Part shown: positions 41,621-51,275 of the stretch, piece by piece | Layout of the letters: each line of letters begins with the position of its first letter | Numbering within the stretch: the stretch's first letter is position 1 | NCBI RefSeq assembly: GCF_034555965.1 | Contig: NZ_JAYDCK010000003.1 | Coordinates: forward strand, 1,488,001-1,552,000 | DNA: 64,000 nucleotides | Origin: Aquicoccus sp. G2-2 | GTDB taxonomy: Bacteria; Pseudomonadota; Alphaproteobacteria; Rhodobacterales; Rhodobacteraceae | Reading direction: 5' to 3' | Made by a program: the position numbers and the translations under genes | Notes under the pieces: generated by a model | What the model saw: the letters and a program-made list of their open reading frames with translations, nothing else | What the model was told of the DNA's origin: nothing | The model's database searches: none

Positions 41621-42061
41621 ATGAGCAAGCTGATCACCATCCTGAACGGCCCCAACCTGAACCTCTTGGGCAAGCGGGAGCCGGATATCTATGGGCACGA
41701 GACGCTGGCCGATGTGGAAAAGGCCTGCGCCGCCATCGCAGCGGAGGCCGGGATGACGGTCAAGCTGCAGCAATCGAACTGGGAAGGTCAGATCATCGAC
41801 TGGATTCACACCGCACGCGATGAAGCGGCCGGGATCATCATCAATCCCGGCGCGCTGACCCACACTTCGGTTGCGGTATTGGATGCGCTCAACACGTTTG
41901 AAGGGCCGGTGATCGAGGTGCATATCTCTCAGGTTCATAAACGCGAGGCATTTCGGCACCATTCCTATGTCAGCCTGCGCGCCAATGGGGTGATCGCCGG
42001 TTTCGGCGTCGATGGTTATTCACTGGCGATGCGCCATATGGGCAGCCTGCTGGGCCATTGA
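41621..42061 (+). CDS. aroQ: 3-Dehydroquinate dehydratase, type II
   Basis: 146 residues from the ATG at 41621; the frame extends upstream to 41567 but the family starts at [21 protein letters not shown], which holds the catalytic Tyr (DIYG). [20 protein letters not shown] contains the active-site His residues. It makes 3-dehydroshikimate in aromatic amino-acid synthesis. The DUF1045 gene follows by 11 bases. Confidence 0.97.
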   Translation: MSKLITILNGPNLNLLGKREPDIYGHETLADVEKACAAIAAEAGMTVKLQQSNWEGQIIDWIHTARDEAAGIIINPGALTHTSVAVLDALNTFEGPVIEVHISQVHKREAFRHHSYVSLRANGVIAGFGVDGYSLAMRHMGSLLGH

Positions 42062-42072
42062 CGTCTCCTGCC

Positions 42073-42785
42073 ATGCCGGATTTCACCCGCTACGCCATTT
42101 ATTATGCACCGCCCGCCGGGGCGCTGGCCGATTTCGGTGCCGCATGGCTGGGCTGGGACGCGGTGCGTGGCTGTAATACCGCGCCCCCCTCATCCCCGCC
42201 CTGCCCGCGCCGCCGCATGAACTGAGCACGCCCGCGCGCAAATACGGGTTTCATGCCACGCTCAAGCCGCCCTTCCGGCTGACCCCGGCAAGCAGCGATG
42301 ATGCGCTCAGCGCCGATCTCGCAAAGCTTGCCACGCGGCTTGCGCCGGTGCGCCTGTCCGGGCTTGCTCTTGCGCCGCTTGGCCGTTTCCTTGCGCTCAT
42401 GCCCGAGGGCAACACCGCCCCGCTCAACGCGCTTGCCGCAGAGGTGGTACGCACGCTCGACCCGCACCGCGCCCCGCCGAGCGAGGCGGAGCTTGCCCGC
42501 AGGCGCAGCGCCCGGCTCAGCCCGTCGCAAAACGAAAACCTCGCGCGTTGGGGGTATGCGCATGTGATGGATGATTTCCGATTCCACATCACCCTGACCG
42601 GCCCCCTGCCCCGACCAATGCTTGCCAGCGTGCAAGCCGCACTTGCGCCTCATCTTGCAAACCTGCTGCCGCGCCCGCTCCCGATTAACGATCTCTGCCT
42701 GTTCGGCGAAGCCCCGGACGGGCATTTCCACCTGATTTCGCGGCACGCACTCAGCGGCAGCGCCCCGTCAACCACTCCCCACTGA
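42073..42785 (+). pseudogene. DUF1045 protein, frameshifted
   Basis: The first part (MPDFTRYAIYYAPPAGALAD, then WLGWDAVRGC) reads in one frame from 42073 and stops at about 42229. The rest of the family sequence (STPARKYGFHATLKPPFRL, NENLARWGYAHVMDDF, RFHITLTGPL) continues in the next frame to 42785. One added base in the C run 42184-42189 gives a continuous protein of about 237 residues. DUF1045 proteins are two-histidine phosphoesterase-like (HATLKPP and HITLTGP) and are often linked to phosphonate use; no phn genes are here. Whether real or an assembly error is open. Confidence 0.85.
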
Positions 42786-43900
42786 TCCAAGTCTGCGGGG
42801 GCGTCCAGCCCGCGCCGCACCCGCCCCTCCCGATGGGCGGCTCCGGCGGCGCGAAGCCGCACCTCACCCCAGTCCATCACCACCTTGCCCGCCTCGCCCG
42901 AGAGCATGGCGGCAAAGCCGTCCTCGAAAGCGTCGATGGAAATGCGGTGGGTAATCAGGTCATGCAGATCAAGCCCGGATTGCACCAGCGCGATCATCTT
43001 GTACCATGTCTCGAACATCTCGCGGCCATAGATGCCTTTGACGTTCAGCATCTTGAAGATGATCTTGTTCCAATCGACCGCAAATTCGGTCGGTGCGATG
43101 CCCAAAAGCGCGATCTTGCCGCCGTTGTTCATGTTGTCGATCATGTCGCGCATCGCCGGGGCCGCGCCCGACATCTCAAGCCCGACGTCAAACCCTTCGG
43201 TCATGCCGATCCGCCCCATCACATGCCCAAGGCTTTCCTCTGCCGCGTTGACCACATGCTGCACCCCTAACCGCGTGGCAAGGGCAATGCGATAGGGGCT
43301 GATATCGGTAATCACCACCTTGCGCGCGCCCGCCTTCTGCGCCACCAGTGCGCCCATGATGCCAATCGGCCCGGCCCCGGTAACCAGAACATCCTCGCCC
43401 ACCAAATCAAAGCTCAGCGCGGTATGCACCGCGTTTCCGAACGGGTCAAAGATCGCCGCGATTTCATCGGGAATATCATCAGGAATCGGCACCACGTTGG
43501 CCTCGGGGATGCACAGATATTCAGCGAACGCACCGGGGCGGTTGACGCCGACGCCCTGCGTATTGCGGCACAAATGCCCCCGGCCCGCGCGGCAGTTGCG
43601 GCAGGTGCCGCACACCACATGGCCCTCGCCCGAAACCCGCTGACCGATCCGGTATTTCGTCGCCGCCTTGCCGCAATCGACGATTTCGCCGCAAAACTCG
43701 TGGCCCACGACCATCGGCACCGGCACTGTGCGCGCCGACCATTGATCCCATTTCCAGATATGCACATCGGTGCCGCAGATCGCGGATTTCTTCACCCGGA
43801 TCAGCACATCATTGTCACCCGGTTCAGGCACCGGCACGTGTTCCATCCAAAGCCCCGGCTCGGCCCGCGCCTTCACCAGCGCCTTCATTTCATTGCTCAT
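42650..43900 (-). CDS. tdh: L-threonine 3-dehydrogenase with abnormal C-terminal read-through
   Basis: As written the frame gives 416 residues from the ATG at 43900 (GAAGGGGATTC before it). Tdh is normally about 343. Zinc/NAD features are complete: [11 protein letters not shown] with catalytic Cys, GHEFCGEIV, the structural zinc cysteines [15 protein letters not shown] and the Rossmann [11 protein letters not shown]. After the usual end (GKVVMDW, about residue 344) about 70 unrelated Arg-rich residues follow, antisense to DUF1045. One more G in the run at 42867-42870 would create TGG GGG TGA and the stop at 42864. It oxidises threonine to 2-amino-3-ketobutyrate. Confidence 0.93.
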   Translation of the reverse strand: MSNEMKALVKARAEPGLWMEHVPVPEPGDNDVLIRVKKSAICGTDVHIWKWDQWSARTVPVPMVVGHEFCGEIVDCGKAATKYRIGQRVSGEGHVVCGTCRNCRAGRGHLCRNTQGVGVNRPGAFAEYLCIPEANVVPIPDDIPDEIAAIFDPFGNAVHTALSFDLVGEDVLVTGAGPIGIMGALVAQKAGARKVVITDISPYRIALATRLGVQHVVNAAEESLGHVMGRIGMTEGFDVGLEMSGAAPAMRDMIDNMNNGGKIALLGIAPTEFAVDWNKIIFKMLNVKGIYGREMFETWYKMIALVQSGLDLHDLITHRISIDAFEDGFAAMLSGEAGKVVMDWGEVRLRAAGAAHREGRVRRGLDAPADLDQWGVVDGALPLSACREIRWKCPSGASPNRQRSLIGSGRGSRFAR

Positions 43901-44121
43901 GATTGAATCCCCTTCCATGATCGGGTCCGGACTCAAGGCAAAGCCGCCGGACCAGTGGCGGCCCGTCCCGACGGGCTGCCGCTTCGGTTGATGTCAGCGC
44001 ATCGCCCCATGGGCTTGCGGAGCCGGATAGATAAATCGCGGCCGAACACTGGCCGGGGCGGCACCCCACGGGCCGCCATTGGTCCGGCTTTGCGCCAAAG
44101 CGGCATTTGGTTCAGAAGGTT

Positions 44122-45312
44122 TCATGCCACCAATCCCATCTCGCACCCCACCTCGATGAACGCATCAATCGCTGTATCCAACTCCTCGCGACTATGCGCC
44201 GCCGACATTTGCGTGCGAATCCGGTCCTGTCCTTTCGGAACCACCGGAAAGCTGAACGGCGCGACATAGACGCCGCGCGACTCAAGCCGTGCCGCCATGT
44301 CCTGCGCAAGTTTCGGGTCGCGCAGCATCACCGGGATGATTGGATGCTCGCCCGGTAACAGGTCGAACCCCGCCGCCCCCATACGAGCGCGGAAATGCGC
44401 GGCGTTGTCCATCAGCCGGTCGCGGCGCGCAGTTGACGCATCAAGCATATCAAGCACGGTGATAGAGGTCTGCGCAATCACCGGCGCCAGCGTGTTGGAG
44501 AAGAGATAAGGCCGCGAGCGTTGGCGTAGCCAGTCAACCACCTCGCGCCGCGCGCAAGTATAGCCGCCCGACGCCCCGCCCAGCGCCTTCCCGAGCGTGC
44601 CGGTGACGATATCAACCCGCCCCATCACACCGCAATGCTCGATACTGCCGCGTCCGGTTTGGCCAACAAACCCGACCGCGTGGCTGTCATCGACCATCAC
44701 CATCGCGCCGTACTTGTCCGCCAGATCGCAAATCTCGCCCAGCTTGGCGATATAGCCATCCATCGAGAAAACCCCATCGGTCGCAATCAGCCGGAAACGC
44801 GCGCCCTGTGCGGCCTGAAGCTGCGCTTCCAGATCGGCCATATCGGAATTGGCATAGCGCAACCGCTGCGCCTTGCAGAGCCGCACCCCGTCGATGATCG
44901 AGGCATGGTTAAGCGCATCCGAGATGATCGCATCCTCAGGGCCGAGCAGGGTTTCAAACAGCCCGGTATTGGCGTCAAAACAACTTGAATAAAGGATCGT
45001 GTCCTCGAAACCCAAGAACTCTGAGAGCCGCGCTTCCAGTGCCTTGTGAACGTCCTGCGTGCCGCAGATGAAGCGCACCGATGACATCCCAAAGCCATAG
45101 CGCGTCAGCGCCGCGCGCCCCGCCTCGATCAGCTCCGCGTTGCCACTCAGGCCAAGATAATTGTTGGCGCAGAGATTGATCACCGATTGCCCCGAGGCCA
45201 GCGCCACCGTGCCCGCCTGTTTCGAGGTGATCACCCGCTCGCGCTTGTAAAGGCCAGCCTCTCTCAGCCCGTCAAGCTCTTGCGCCATATGGGCGGTGAA
45301 ATCCTGTGACAT
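44122..45312 (-). CDS. kbl: Glycine C-acetyltransferase (2-amino-3-ketobutyrate CoA ligase)
   Basis: 396 residues from the ATG at 45312 (AGGAGAGAC before it). PLP-dependent alpha-oxoamine synthase: cofactor Lys in [15 protein letters not shown], plus [25 protein letters not shown] and [11 protein letters not shown]. It splits 2-amino-3-ketobutyrate into glycine and acetyl-CoA, the step after Tdh. Tdh follows 221 bases downstream on the same strand, so the two probably form a threonine-degradation operon. Confidence 0.97.
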   Translation of the reverse strand: MSQDFTAHMAQELDGLREAGLYKRERVITSKQAGTVALASGQSVINLCANNYLGLSGNAELIEAGRAALTRYGFGMSSVRFICGTQDVHKALEARLSEFLGFEDTILYSSCFDANTGLFETLLGPEDAIISDALNHASIIDGVRLCKAQRLRYANSDMADLEAQLQAAQGARFRLIATDGVFSMDGYIAKLGEICDLADKYGAMVMVDDSHAVGFVGQTGRGSIEHCGVMGRVDIVTGTLGKALGGASGGYTCARREVVDWLRQRSRPYLFSNTLAPVIAQTSITVLDMLDASTARRDRLMDNAAHFRARMGAAGFDLLPGEHPIIPVMLRDPKLAQDMAARLESRGVYVAPFSFPVVPKGQDRIRTQMSAAHSREELDTAIDAFIEVGCEMGLVA

Positions 45313-45826
45313 CGCGTCTCTCCTGAAAAGGATTACCGCAGCCCCGCGCCGCGTTGGCATGGCCGCGTTCACCGCGCAGTGTCCCGCATGTTCCGGTGCT
45401 CTGCAAGATCGTTTCATCAGGCGAATAGCAAGGATCGGCGTTGCGGGTCGAACAAATCGGCGTGCGGCTTATCCGGATCACGCCGACGCCGTAATACAGT
45501 TTCAGCCACTCCGGGTGTGCTGGCTGATTGCGTGGCGCGCGACAATGCCCCCGGTGTGCATCTGATCGTGCAGAGCGGCGATGGCGGTGCATTTTGCGCG
45601 AGCTTTTAGTTCGCGTTCTACGTCGAAGGCAAAGGCACCAACCCTATGGTTTCAGACAGAAATGCCTTAGGGTTCGAAGATTGAGACGCCTACGGCTGAA
45701 AAACCCCGCCAACACCACATCAGTCATGCCGCCGGCTCTGGACTTCCCCTGTAACACCTGATTGTCTGTATGCAGAGGTACACTGCGAAACGCAGGCGCC
45801 TTATTCAATATCAGAGGAGAACCAAT
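45313..45826. other. Intergenic region between kbl and the TRAP binding protein
   Basis: 514 bases between divergent genes. Overlapping short frames are present on both strands, none with family resemblance. A diffuse inverted repeat AACCCTA/TTAGGGTT lies near 45638-45676. It must contain the promoters for both flanking genes, but none stands out. A decayed gene fragment cannot be excluded. Confidence 0.4.
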
Positions 45827-46912
45827 ATGGATCGTCGGTCATTCATTCGAGCGGGTGCGCTCGGGGCCGGGGCGGCTGCACTTGCAGCTCCAGCCATCGC
45901 ACAGGGGAACATTACGTGGCGCATGGTCACTACATGGCCCAAGAATTTTCCCGGTCTGGGTGTCGGCGCACAGCGCCTCGCCGACCGTGTCACCGCGGCC
46001 AGTGGCGGCCGTCTGACCGTGCAGGTCTATTCGGCGGGCGAATTGGTGCCGCCGCTGCAAAGCCTTGATGCCGTCATCGACGGCACCGCGGAAATGAGCC
46101 ATGGCGCGGCCTATTACTGGCAGAACAAGTCACCCGCGCTGTCGTTCTTCACCGGCGTGCCCTATGGCATGACAACCCCCGAACTGACCGCATGGGTTCG
46201 CTATATGGGTGGTCAGGAACTTTGGGACGAAATTTATGACCAGTTCGGCGTGAAGGGCTTCCTTTCGGGCAACACCGGCACACAAGCTGGCGGTTGGTTC
46301 CGCGAGGAGCTGACCAGCGTTGACTCGCTCAAAGGGGTGCGTTTCCGCACACCGGGCCTTGGTGGGCGCGTTTGGGAAAAACTTGGCGCAACCGTGACCA
46401 ATCTGGCGGCGGGCGAGATCTTTCAGGCCCTACAATCCGGCACGCTTGATGCTGCCGAATTCGTTGGCCCCTATAACGATCTGGCGCTGGGCTTCTATCA
46501 GGTGGCCAAGAATTACTACATGCCGAGCTTTGTTGAGTCCGGTCTGGCCACGGAGCTTGTCGTCGACAAGGCCAAATACGCGGCCCTGCCCGACGATTTG
46601 CAGGCAATCATCCGTGACGTTGCGCAGGCGGAATATGATCAGGTCGCGTCTGACTTCATCGCCAACGATCCGCGCGCGCTCAAGACGCTGGTTGATGATC
46701 ACGGTGTGATCGTACGTCAGTTCCCCGATGATATCATGCAAGCCGGTGCCAAGGCATCGATCGAAGTGGTCGAGGAACTTCGCAACAGCGACGACCCGCT
46801 GGTGAAGAAGACCACCGAGAGCTTCCTCGAAGCCCTCGCACTCGTGCGGACACGCACCGAGCTGGTGGATATGCCGTACACGATCGCGCGTCAGAAATAC
46901 CTCAAGTACTGA
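45827..46912 (+). CDS. TRAP transporter substrate-binding protein (DctP family)
   Basis: 361 residues from the ATG at 45827 (AGAGGAGAACC before it). A twin-arginine signal peptide (MDRRSFIRAGALGAGAAAL, cleavage near APAIAQ) is followed by a DctP domain: WRMVTTWPKNFPGLGVGAQ, GVRFRTPGLGGRVWEKLG, ALQSGTLDAAEFVGPY. This subgroup is annotated as mannitol/chloroaromatic or 2-oxo acid binding; the ligand cannot be assigned. It faces its likely permeases, which are on the other strand. Confidence 0.9.
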   Translation: MDRRSFIRAGALGAGAAALAAPAIAQGNITWRMVTTWPKNFPGLGVGAQRLADRVTAASGGRLTVQVYSAGELVPPLQSLDAVIDGTAEMSHGAAYYWQNKSPALSFFTGVPYGMTTPELTAWVRYMGGQELWDEIYDQFGVKGFLSGNTGTQAGGWFREELTSVDSLKGVRFRTPGLGGRVWEKLGATVTNLAAGEIFQALQSGTLDAAEFVGPYNDLALGFYQVAKNYYMPSFVESGLATELVVDKAKYAALPDDLQAIIRDVAQAEYDQVASDFIANDPRALKTLVDDHGVIVRQFPDDIMQAGAKASIEVVEELRNSDDPLVKKTTESFLEALALVRTRTELVDMPYTIARQKYLKY

Positions 46913-46934
46913 TCTGCTTGCATATCAGAATGCG

Positions 46935-46964
46935 AAAGGCCCGGTCATCTGACCGGGCCTTTTT
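46935..46964 (+). terminator. Strong terminator after TRAP binding protein
   Basis: A perfect 13-base-pair stem AAAGGCCCGGTCA/TGACCGGGCCTTT with a two-base loop, then TTTTC. The A-flanked left side would also work for the convergent permease operon. Confidence 0.93.
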
Positions 46965-47012
46965 CTTTGTGCTGTTCTTATAACGCCGTACCCTGCGGCC
47001 TGTCCAAACGCT

Positions 47013-48404
47013 TTAGCCCGCAATGGCGCGCGGTAGCCATGTGACAATCTCCGGGAAGGCAAACAGGAGGGCGATGGCGATAACTTGCAGCACCACAAAC
47101 GGAAGGATGCCCTTGTAGATGGCCGCTGTCGGCAATTCCGGCGGCGCCACGCCACGCAGGTAGAAAAGCGCGAACCCGAACGGCGGGGTCAGGAACGAGG
47201 TTTGCAGGTTCACGCCGACCAGCACGCCAAGCCAGACCGGGTCAATATCCAACGCCAGCAACACCGGCGCGGTGATCGGGATCACGATGAAGATGATCTC
47301 GAACGTGTCGAGGATGAAGCCCAGCAGGAACATGATCGCCATGACGACCGCGACCGCGGCCAGCTTGCCGCCCGGCAGGTTGGAAAGGAACTCATGAACC
47401 AGATTGTCCCCGCCCATCAGGCGGAACACCACCGAAAACACCGATGCGCCCAGCAGGATCACGAACACCATCGAGGTAATCGTCGCCGTGCTGATCACCG
47501 TCTGATGCAGGATGGAGAGTGACAGGCGTCTGCGCGCCACCGCCAGAACCATCGCCCCCACAGCGCCAACCGAAGCCGCCTCTGTCGGAGTGGCGATACC
47601 GCCCAGGATCGAGCCAAGAACCGCCATGATAAGCAGCAAGGGCGGCACCATCGCAACCAGCACTTCGTGCAGAAGATCGCCCTTTTCATCCGCCGGAACC
47701 GGCGTCGCCGGGCAGGATTCGGGATCGGTCACGGCCTTGAACAGCGTATAAAGAAGATAAAGCCCAACCAGCAAAACCCCCGGCAGGAACGCCCCGGCAA
47801 ACAGATCGCCCACCGAGACCGGAACCGGCGCGAAATTGCCTTTGGCCATCTGCACCTGACTGTTGATACCGGAAAGCATGTCGCCCATGAAAATCAGCAC
47901 CGTGGAAGGCGGAATGATCTGCCCCAGCGTGCCGGACGCACAGATGACACCCGAGGCGAGTTTCGGACTATACCCCGCCCGCAACATCGCTGGCAGAGAG
48001 ATCAGCCCCATGGTGACAACCGTTGCCCCCACCACCCCGGTGGAAGCCGCCAGCATGGCGCCCACGATGATCACCGAAAAACCAAGCCCGCCGCGCACAT
48101 TGCCAAACAGCTTGCCGATGGTCAGCAGCAGTTGCTCGGCTATTTGCGAGCGTTCAAGCATCACCCCCATGAAGATGAAAAGCGGCACCGCGACCAGCAC
48201 CTCGTTGGTCATGAAGCCGATATAGCGGTTCGGCAAAGAGCCGAAATTGGATGGATCGAACACCCCGAAGGCCATACCGACCGCGCCAAAGCCAAGGCTG
48301 ACACCGGCCAGCGTGAAGGCCACCGGAAACCCGAGCAGCAGAAATCCGATAATCCCGAAGAACATCAGCCCCGCGAGAAGTTCACCAATTGCAACAGGAT
48401 CCAT
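47013..48404 (-). CDS. TRAP transporter large permease (DctM family)
   Basis: 463 residues with about 12 membrane segments. Family motifs: FGIIGFLLLGFPVAFTLAG at the start, PLFIFMGVMLERSQIAEQLL, ASTGVVGATVVTMGLISLPAM and GQIIPPSTVLIFMGD. It moves organic acids inward with sodium, using the DctP-type protein. A loop of about 45 residues near 205-250 is typical of this subgroup. Its start overlaps the small permease stop by one base (TGATG). Confidence 0.94.
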   Translation of the reverse strand: MDPVAIGELLAGLMFFGIIGFLLLGFPVAFTLAGVSLGFGAVGMAFGVFDPSNFGSLPNRYIGFMTNEVLVAVPLFIFMGVMLERSQIAEQLLLTIGKLFGNVRGGLGFSVIIVGAMLAASTGVVGATVVTMGLISLPAMLRAGYSPKLASGVICASGTLGQIIPPSTVLIFMGDMLSGINSQVQMAKGNFAPVPVSVGDLFAGAFLPGVLLVGLYLLYTLFKAVTDPESCPATPVPADEKGDLLHEVLVAMVPPLLLIMAVLGSILGGIATPTEAASVGAVGAMVLAVARRRLSLSILHQTVISTATITSMVFVILLGASVFSVVFRLMGGDNLVHEFLSNLPGGKLAAVAVVMAIMFLLGFILDTFEIIFIVIPITAPVLLALDIDPVWLGVLVGVNLQTSFLTPPFGFALFYLRGVAPPELPTAAIYKGILPFVVLQVIAIALLFAFPEIVTWLPRAIAG

Positions 48405-48982
48405 CAGCGCAGCCCCTCGATCACGTCAATACCGTCGGCTTTTTCGGGGTAGGCCATCATAGGCGGCACCAAATCAGGCCGCCCGCCAAGGACAAGGATC
48501 GACCGACAGATCATCGCCACGCCCTGAAGCGCCAAGAGCGCCGCAAACGCGATGATAAAGCTTTTGAGGATAAACAGACCCGGCATCCCGCCGACATTCG
48601 CTGAGTTTTCCATATAGGTCCACGACCGGCGCACAAACGGCATTGAGTAGCTGTAAACGATCCAGGTGAACGGCAGCAGGAAGACAACCACGCCGAGAAG
48701 ATCAATCGCCGCTCGCCGCCGCATACTGGCCGGGCGATAAAAGATATCGACGCGCACGTGGTCGTCTTTCAACAGGGCATAGCCTGCCACCGCCGTAAAC
48801 ATTGCCCCGTTCAGCCAGATATAAAGATCCTGCATCCAGACATAGCTGATCGCAAATATGTATCGCTCGACAACAACGGTGAAACAGACCACCACGATCC
48901 CCAGCGTCAGCCAGGCACTGATCTGCCCGACAATCCAGTTTAGCCGACTGATCCCAGCAGCCAGCGCCCCCAATAACCTCAT
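48404..48982 (-). CDS. TRAP transporter small permease (DctQ family)
   Basis: 192 residues from the ATG at 48982 (CGGGAGGGACC before it). Four hydrophobic segments, with VWMQDLYIWLNGAMFTAVAGYALLKDDHVRVDIFY (cut: GYALLKDDHVRVDIF) the DctQ signature. It partners the large permease, to which it is translationally coupled. Confidence 0.9.
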   Translation of the reverse strand: MRLLGALAAGISRLNWIVGQISAWLTLGIVVVCFTVVVERYIFAISYVWMQDLYIWLNGAMFTAVAGYALLKDDHVRVDIFYRPASMRRRAAIDLLGVVVFLLPFTWIVYSYSMPFVRRSWTYMENSANVGGMPGLFILKSFIIAFAALLALQGVAMICRSILVLGGRPDLVPPMMAYPEKADGIDVIEGLR

Positions 48983-49220
48983 GATGACGGTCCCTCCCGT
49001 TCGCACCGAAACACATGACCGGTGCCGTTTGACCCATGAGGTCGTGCAGGTCCGATTGAATCGGTTAGGAGGTGATTACCGAAGCGCGCCGTCTCCCACA
49101 AGCACCGGAGGCGAATTATGCATGAGCATGTTGCGGTTTACCGGGCGCAGACCGGGTTTTGACGATTGATTTTGCAGGGGAAATGCCCGTTGCCTCCTTC
49201 CCGCAAGGGCGAAAGGCCAG

Positions 49221-49245
49221 CGCCCGCGCCTTATGGGCGCGGGCG
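49221..49245 (-). terminator. Hairpin after the DUF6789 gene
   Basis: A perfect 10-base-pair stem CGCCCGCGCC/GGCGCGGGCG with a five-base loop, 7 bases after the stop of the minus-strand gene. Only TTT follows, so it may be a weak terminator. Confidence 0.6.
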
Positions 49246-49251
49246 GCGCAT

Positions 49252-49686
49252 TCAACCCGCCGTCGCCGCCGGAACGCGCGCGCCGTAAACACCACCCAAC
49301 ACCGCCCCGAAGATGATGTGCAACACCAGCGTCATCACAGGGGCCATCATGCCAAGGTTCATCCCAAAGACACCCGCGCCCGCCATCGGCATGACGATAA
49401 TCATCATGCCCAGCCATGCCGCAATGCCAAACAGAATTCCCTTTACCACGGCACTGCCACCGGGGATGGCGCTATACAGGATGGCGAACGCACCGCCCCA
49501 GGCAAGCGTGCCAATCACGAAATGCGCAACCCAGCCAACGACAATCGACCCGCCCAGCATATTGCCCAGCATCGCCGCAACATCGAGGGCCGGCATCATG
49601 CCCATCATGCCTTTTGCAACCATCAGAACCGAAAGCACGACTGTTGCGATGAAACCGGCCAGAAAGCCGTTCTTGAGATTGGTCAT
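49252..49686 (-). CDS. Small membrane protein, DUF6789-like
   Basis: 144 residues, almost entirely hydrophobic, with four membrane helices and Met/Gly-rich loops (MVAKGMMGMMPALDVAAMLG, FGMNLGMMAPVMTLVLHI). A Gly-x-x-x-Gly pattern recurs. I recall similar proteins as DUF6789; function unknown. It lies 35 bases after the anti-sigma gene, so it is probably a target or partner in the sigma operon. Confidence 0.75.
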   Translation of the reverse strand: MTNLKNGFLAGFIATVVLSVLMVAKGMMGMMPALDVAAMLGNMLGGSIVVGWVAHFVIGTLAWGGAFAILYSAIPGGSAVVKGILFGIAAWLGMMIIVMPMAGAGVFGMNLGMMAPVMTLVLHIIFGAVLGGVYGARVPAATAG

Positions 49687-49721
49687 TTTCCTTGTCCTTC
49701 CATGAATGCCGCGCGCCCAAA

Positions 49722-49979
49722 TCAGCCGCCCGGCAGTTTGCCTTTGTCAAACGCGTTCAGGATGCTGTCGATATCGGCATTGACCCGCCCGGCATCATCC
49801 GCCGTATCACGCCGCACCTCCGCCACGATCAGGGCGCGAGTCATACGCATTTGGCCCATGAACCGCGCGCAGCTCTTGCACATCGACATGTGCAGGCGAA
49901 AACGCAGCCTGCGCCCAAGGCCAATTTCCCCATCAAGGAAGGCATCGGCCTGTTCGGCAAGCTCGCGGCAACGCAGCAT
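49722..49979 (-). CDS. Zinc-finger anti-sigma factor
   Basis: 85 residues from the ATG at 49979 (AAAGGATC before it). The zinc-binding HxxxCxxC is present as HMSMCKSC, preceded by CRELAEQADAFLDGE typical of zf-HC2 anti-sigma domains. There is no membrane segment, so it is a soluble inhibitor, perhaps redox or metal responsive. It follows the ECF sigma gene by 120 bases. Confidence 0.85.
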   Translation of the reverse strand: MLRCRELAEQADAFLDGEIGLGRRLRFRLHMSMCKSCARFMGQMRMTRALIVAEVRRDTADDAGRVNADIDSILNAFDKGKLPGG

Positions 49980-50099
49980 TTTTATGATCCTTTCACGTCC
50001 CATACAAAAGAAGGACTATCCAGCACGGCTCTTGTTACAATTTTTTTGGCAACATCAAAAGCGCCGTAAACCGCGCGGTCTTCAAATCACCACAAGAGA

Positions 50100-50705
50100 T
50101 CAACCCGGCTGTCTGCCTGCGGCCGCGTCAATCTTTGCCCGAACGCTCAGCCGGGCGCGGTGCAAAAGCACTCGCATGTTGGCCTGCGAAATGTCGAGGA
50201 TGGCGCAGACCTCGGCCGCGTCCAACCCTTGTTGCGCGCGCAGCACCAGAACCGCGCGTTGCGCTGGCGGCAAGGCCTCAACCGCAGCCCGGACTTGAGC
50301 CAGAACCTCGCGCCCGGCGACGATGCGTTCGGGGGTCTGCTCGTCGCGCAGATCAGGCCAGACATCAGCCCAAGGTGCAGGCGTCTGCTTCCAGCGGCCA
50401 CCGGGGTCAAACTGATCGGTCAGTCCATCATCATTGGCCGCAATGTCGAGCGCAACCGCGCGCCCATCACGTTTAGCGCGGGTTCGGGCGGTGTTTGACA
50501 GAATGGTGAAAATCCACCCCGCGAGCGATGAACGCCCTTCAAACTGATCAATGTTGCGCAGCACCGAGATCCAGGTTTCATGCGCCACTTCCTCGGCTGA
50601 GGCATGGTTGTGCAGTATGGCAGAGGCCACCCGCACCATTGCCTCATTGTGCTGGCGATAAAGCGTTTCGAACGCGGCCCGGTCCCCCGCCGCCAGCCCG
50701 CGCAA
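50100..50705 (-). CDS. ECF-type RNA polymerase sigma factor
   Basis: 201 residues as read from a TTG at 50705 (TGAGG eight bases before). Sigma-2 region: AFETLYRQHNEAMVRVA and EEVAHETWISVLRNIDQFEGRSSLAGWIFTI; sigma-4 region: LPPAQRAVLVLRAQQGLDAAEVCAILDISQANMRVLLHRAR (cut: LDISQANMRVLLHRAR). The frame continues upstream with sigma-like PDDEARLL but has no ATG or GTG, so the true start may be a rare codon such as CTG at about 50741. Paired with the anti-sigma gene downstream. Confidence 0.9.
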   Translation of the reverse strand: MRGLAAGDRAAFETLYRQHNEAMVRVASAILHNHASAEEVAHETWISVLRNIDQFEGRSSLAGWIFTILSNTARTRAKRDGRAVALDIAANDDGLTDQFDPGGRWKQTPAPWADVWPDLRDEQTPERIVAGREVLAQVRAAVEALPPAQRAVLVLRAQQGLDAAEVCAILDISQANMRVLLHRARLSVRAKIDAAAGRQPG

Positions 50706-50881
50706 AAGACGCGCCTCATCATCAGGATATGCAGTTATCAGCCTGTCCCTCGTTCATCCTGCCACCATTCCGCGAAACGCGCGCAACATCCAAGCGGCGC
50801 ACGCGTTCCGAATTATCCCGATGCCTCACGTGTAATTTGAGGCGCTTCAAGCAAACCCTGCGGGCGGCGGGACCAACCATT

Positions 50882-51265
50882 TCAGAACATGCCGTTGCCG
50901 TTGGCGCTGGTCTCCGGCACCTCTTGCAGCACGTCCCAATGCTCTACAACCTTGCCCGCGTCATCAAGCCGGAAAATATCAATCCCCGCATATTCCAGTC
51001 CATCGGGCCAGACCTGATGACAATGGAGTATGACGTGATTGCCCTCGGCAAATGATCGTTTGATCGTGACCTGCTTGCCGGGATACCCGGCGGCCATTTC
51101 CTCAAAATAAGCGATGAAGGCGGCTTTTCCATCGCCGACATGCGGGTTGTGCTGAATATAATCGGCCCCCGCATAGCGCGCGATGGCTTCGCGTGGCTTG
51201 CAGGCGTTGAACATCATCTCATAGAATGCAATCACATTGCGCTTGTTCTGCTCTAGATCGGGCAT
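50882..51265 (-). CDS. SnoaL/NTF2-like protein
   Basis: 127 residues of the NTF2 fold: NVIAFYEMMFNACKPREAIARYAG, YIQHNPHVGDG and IDIFRLDDAGKVVEHWDVLQEVP, the last being a SnoaL-like signature. These proteins are polyketide cyclase or ester-hydrolase relatives of uncertain substrate. Ten bases after the thioesterase gene, so part of that operon. Confidence 0.87.
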   Translation of the reverse strand: MPDLEQNKRNVIAFYEMMFNACKPREAIARYAGADYIQHNPHVGDGKAAFIAYFEEMAAGYPGKQVTIKRSFAEGNHVILHCHQVWPDGLEYAGIDIFRLDDAGKVVEHWDVLQEVPETSANGNGMF

Positions 51266-51275
51266 GGCAATCTCC

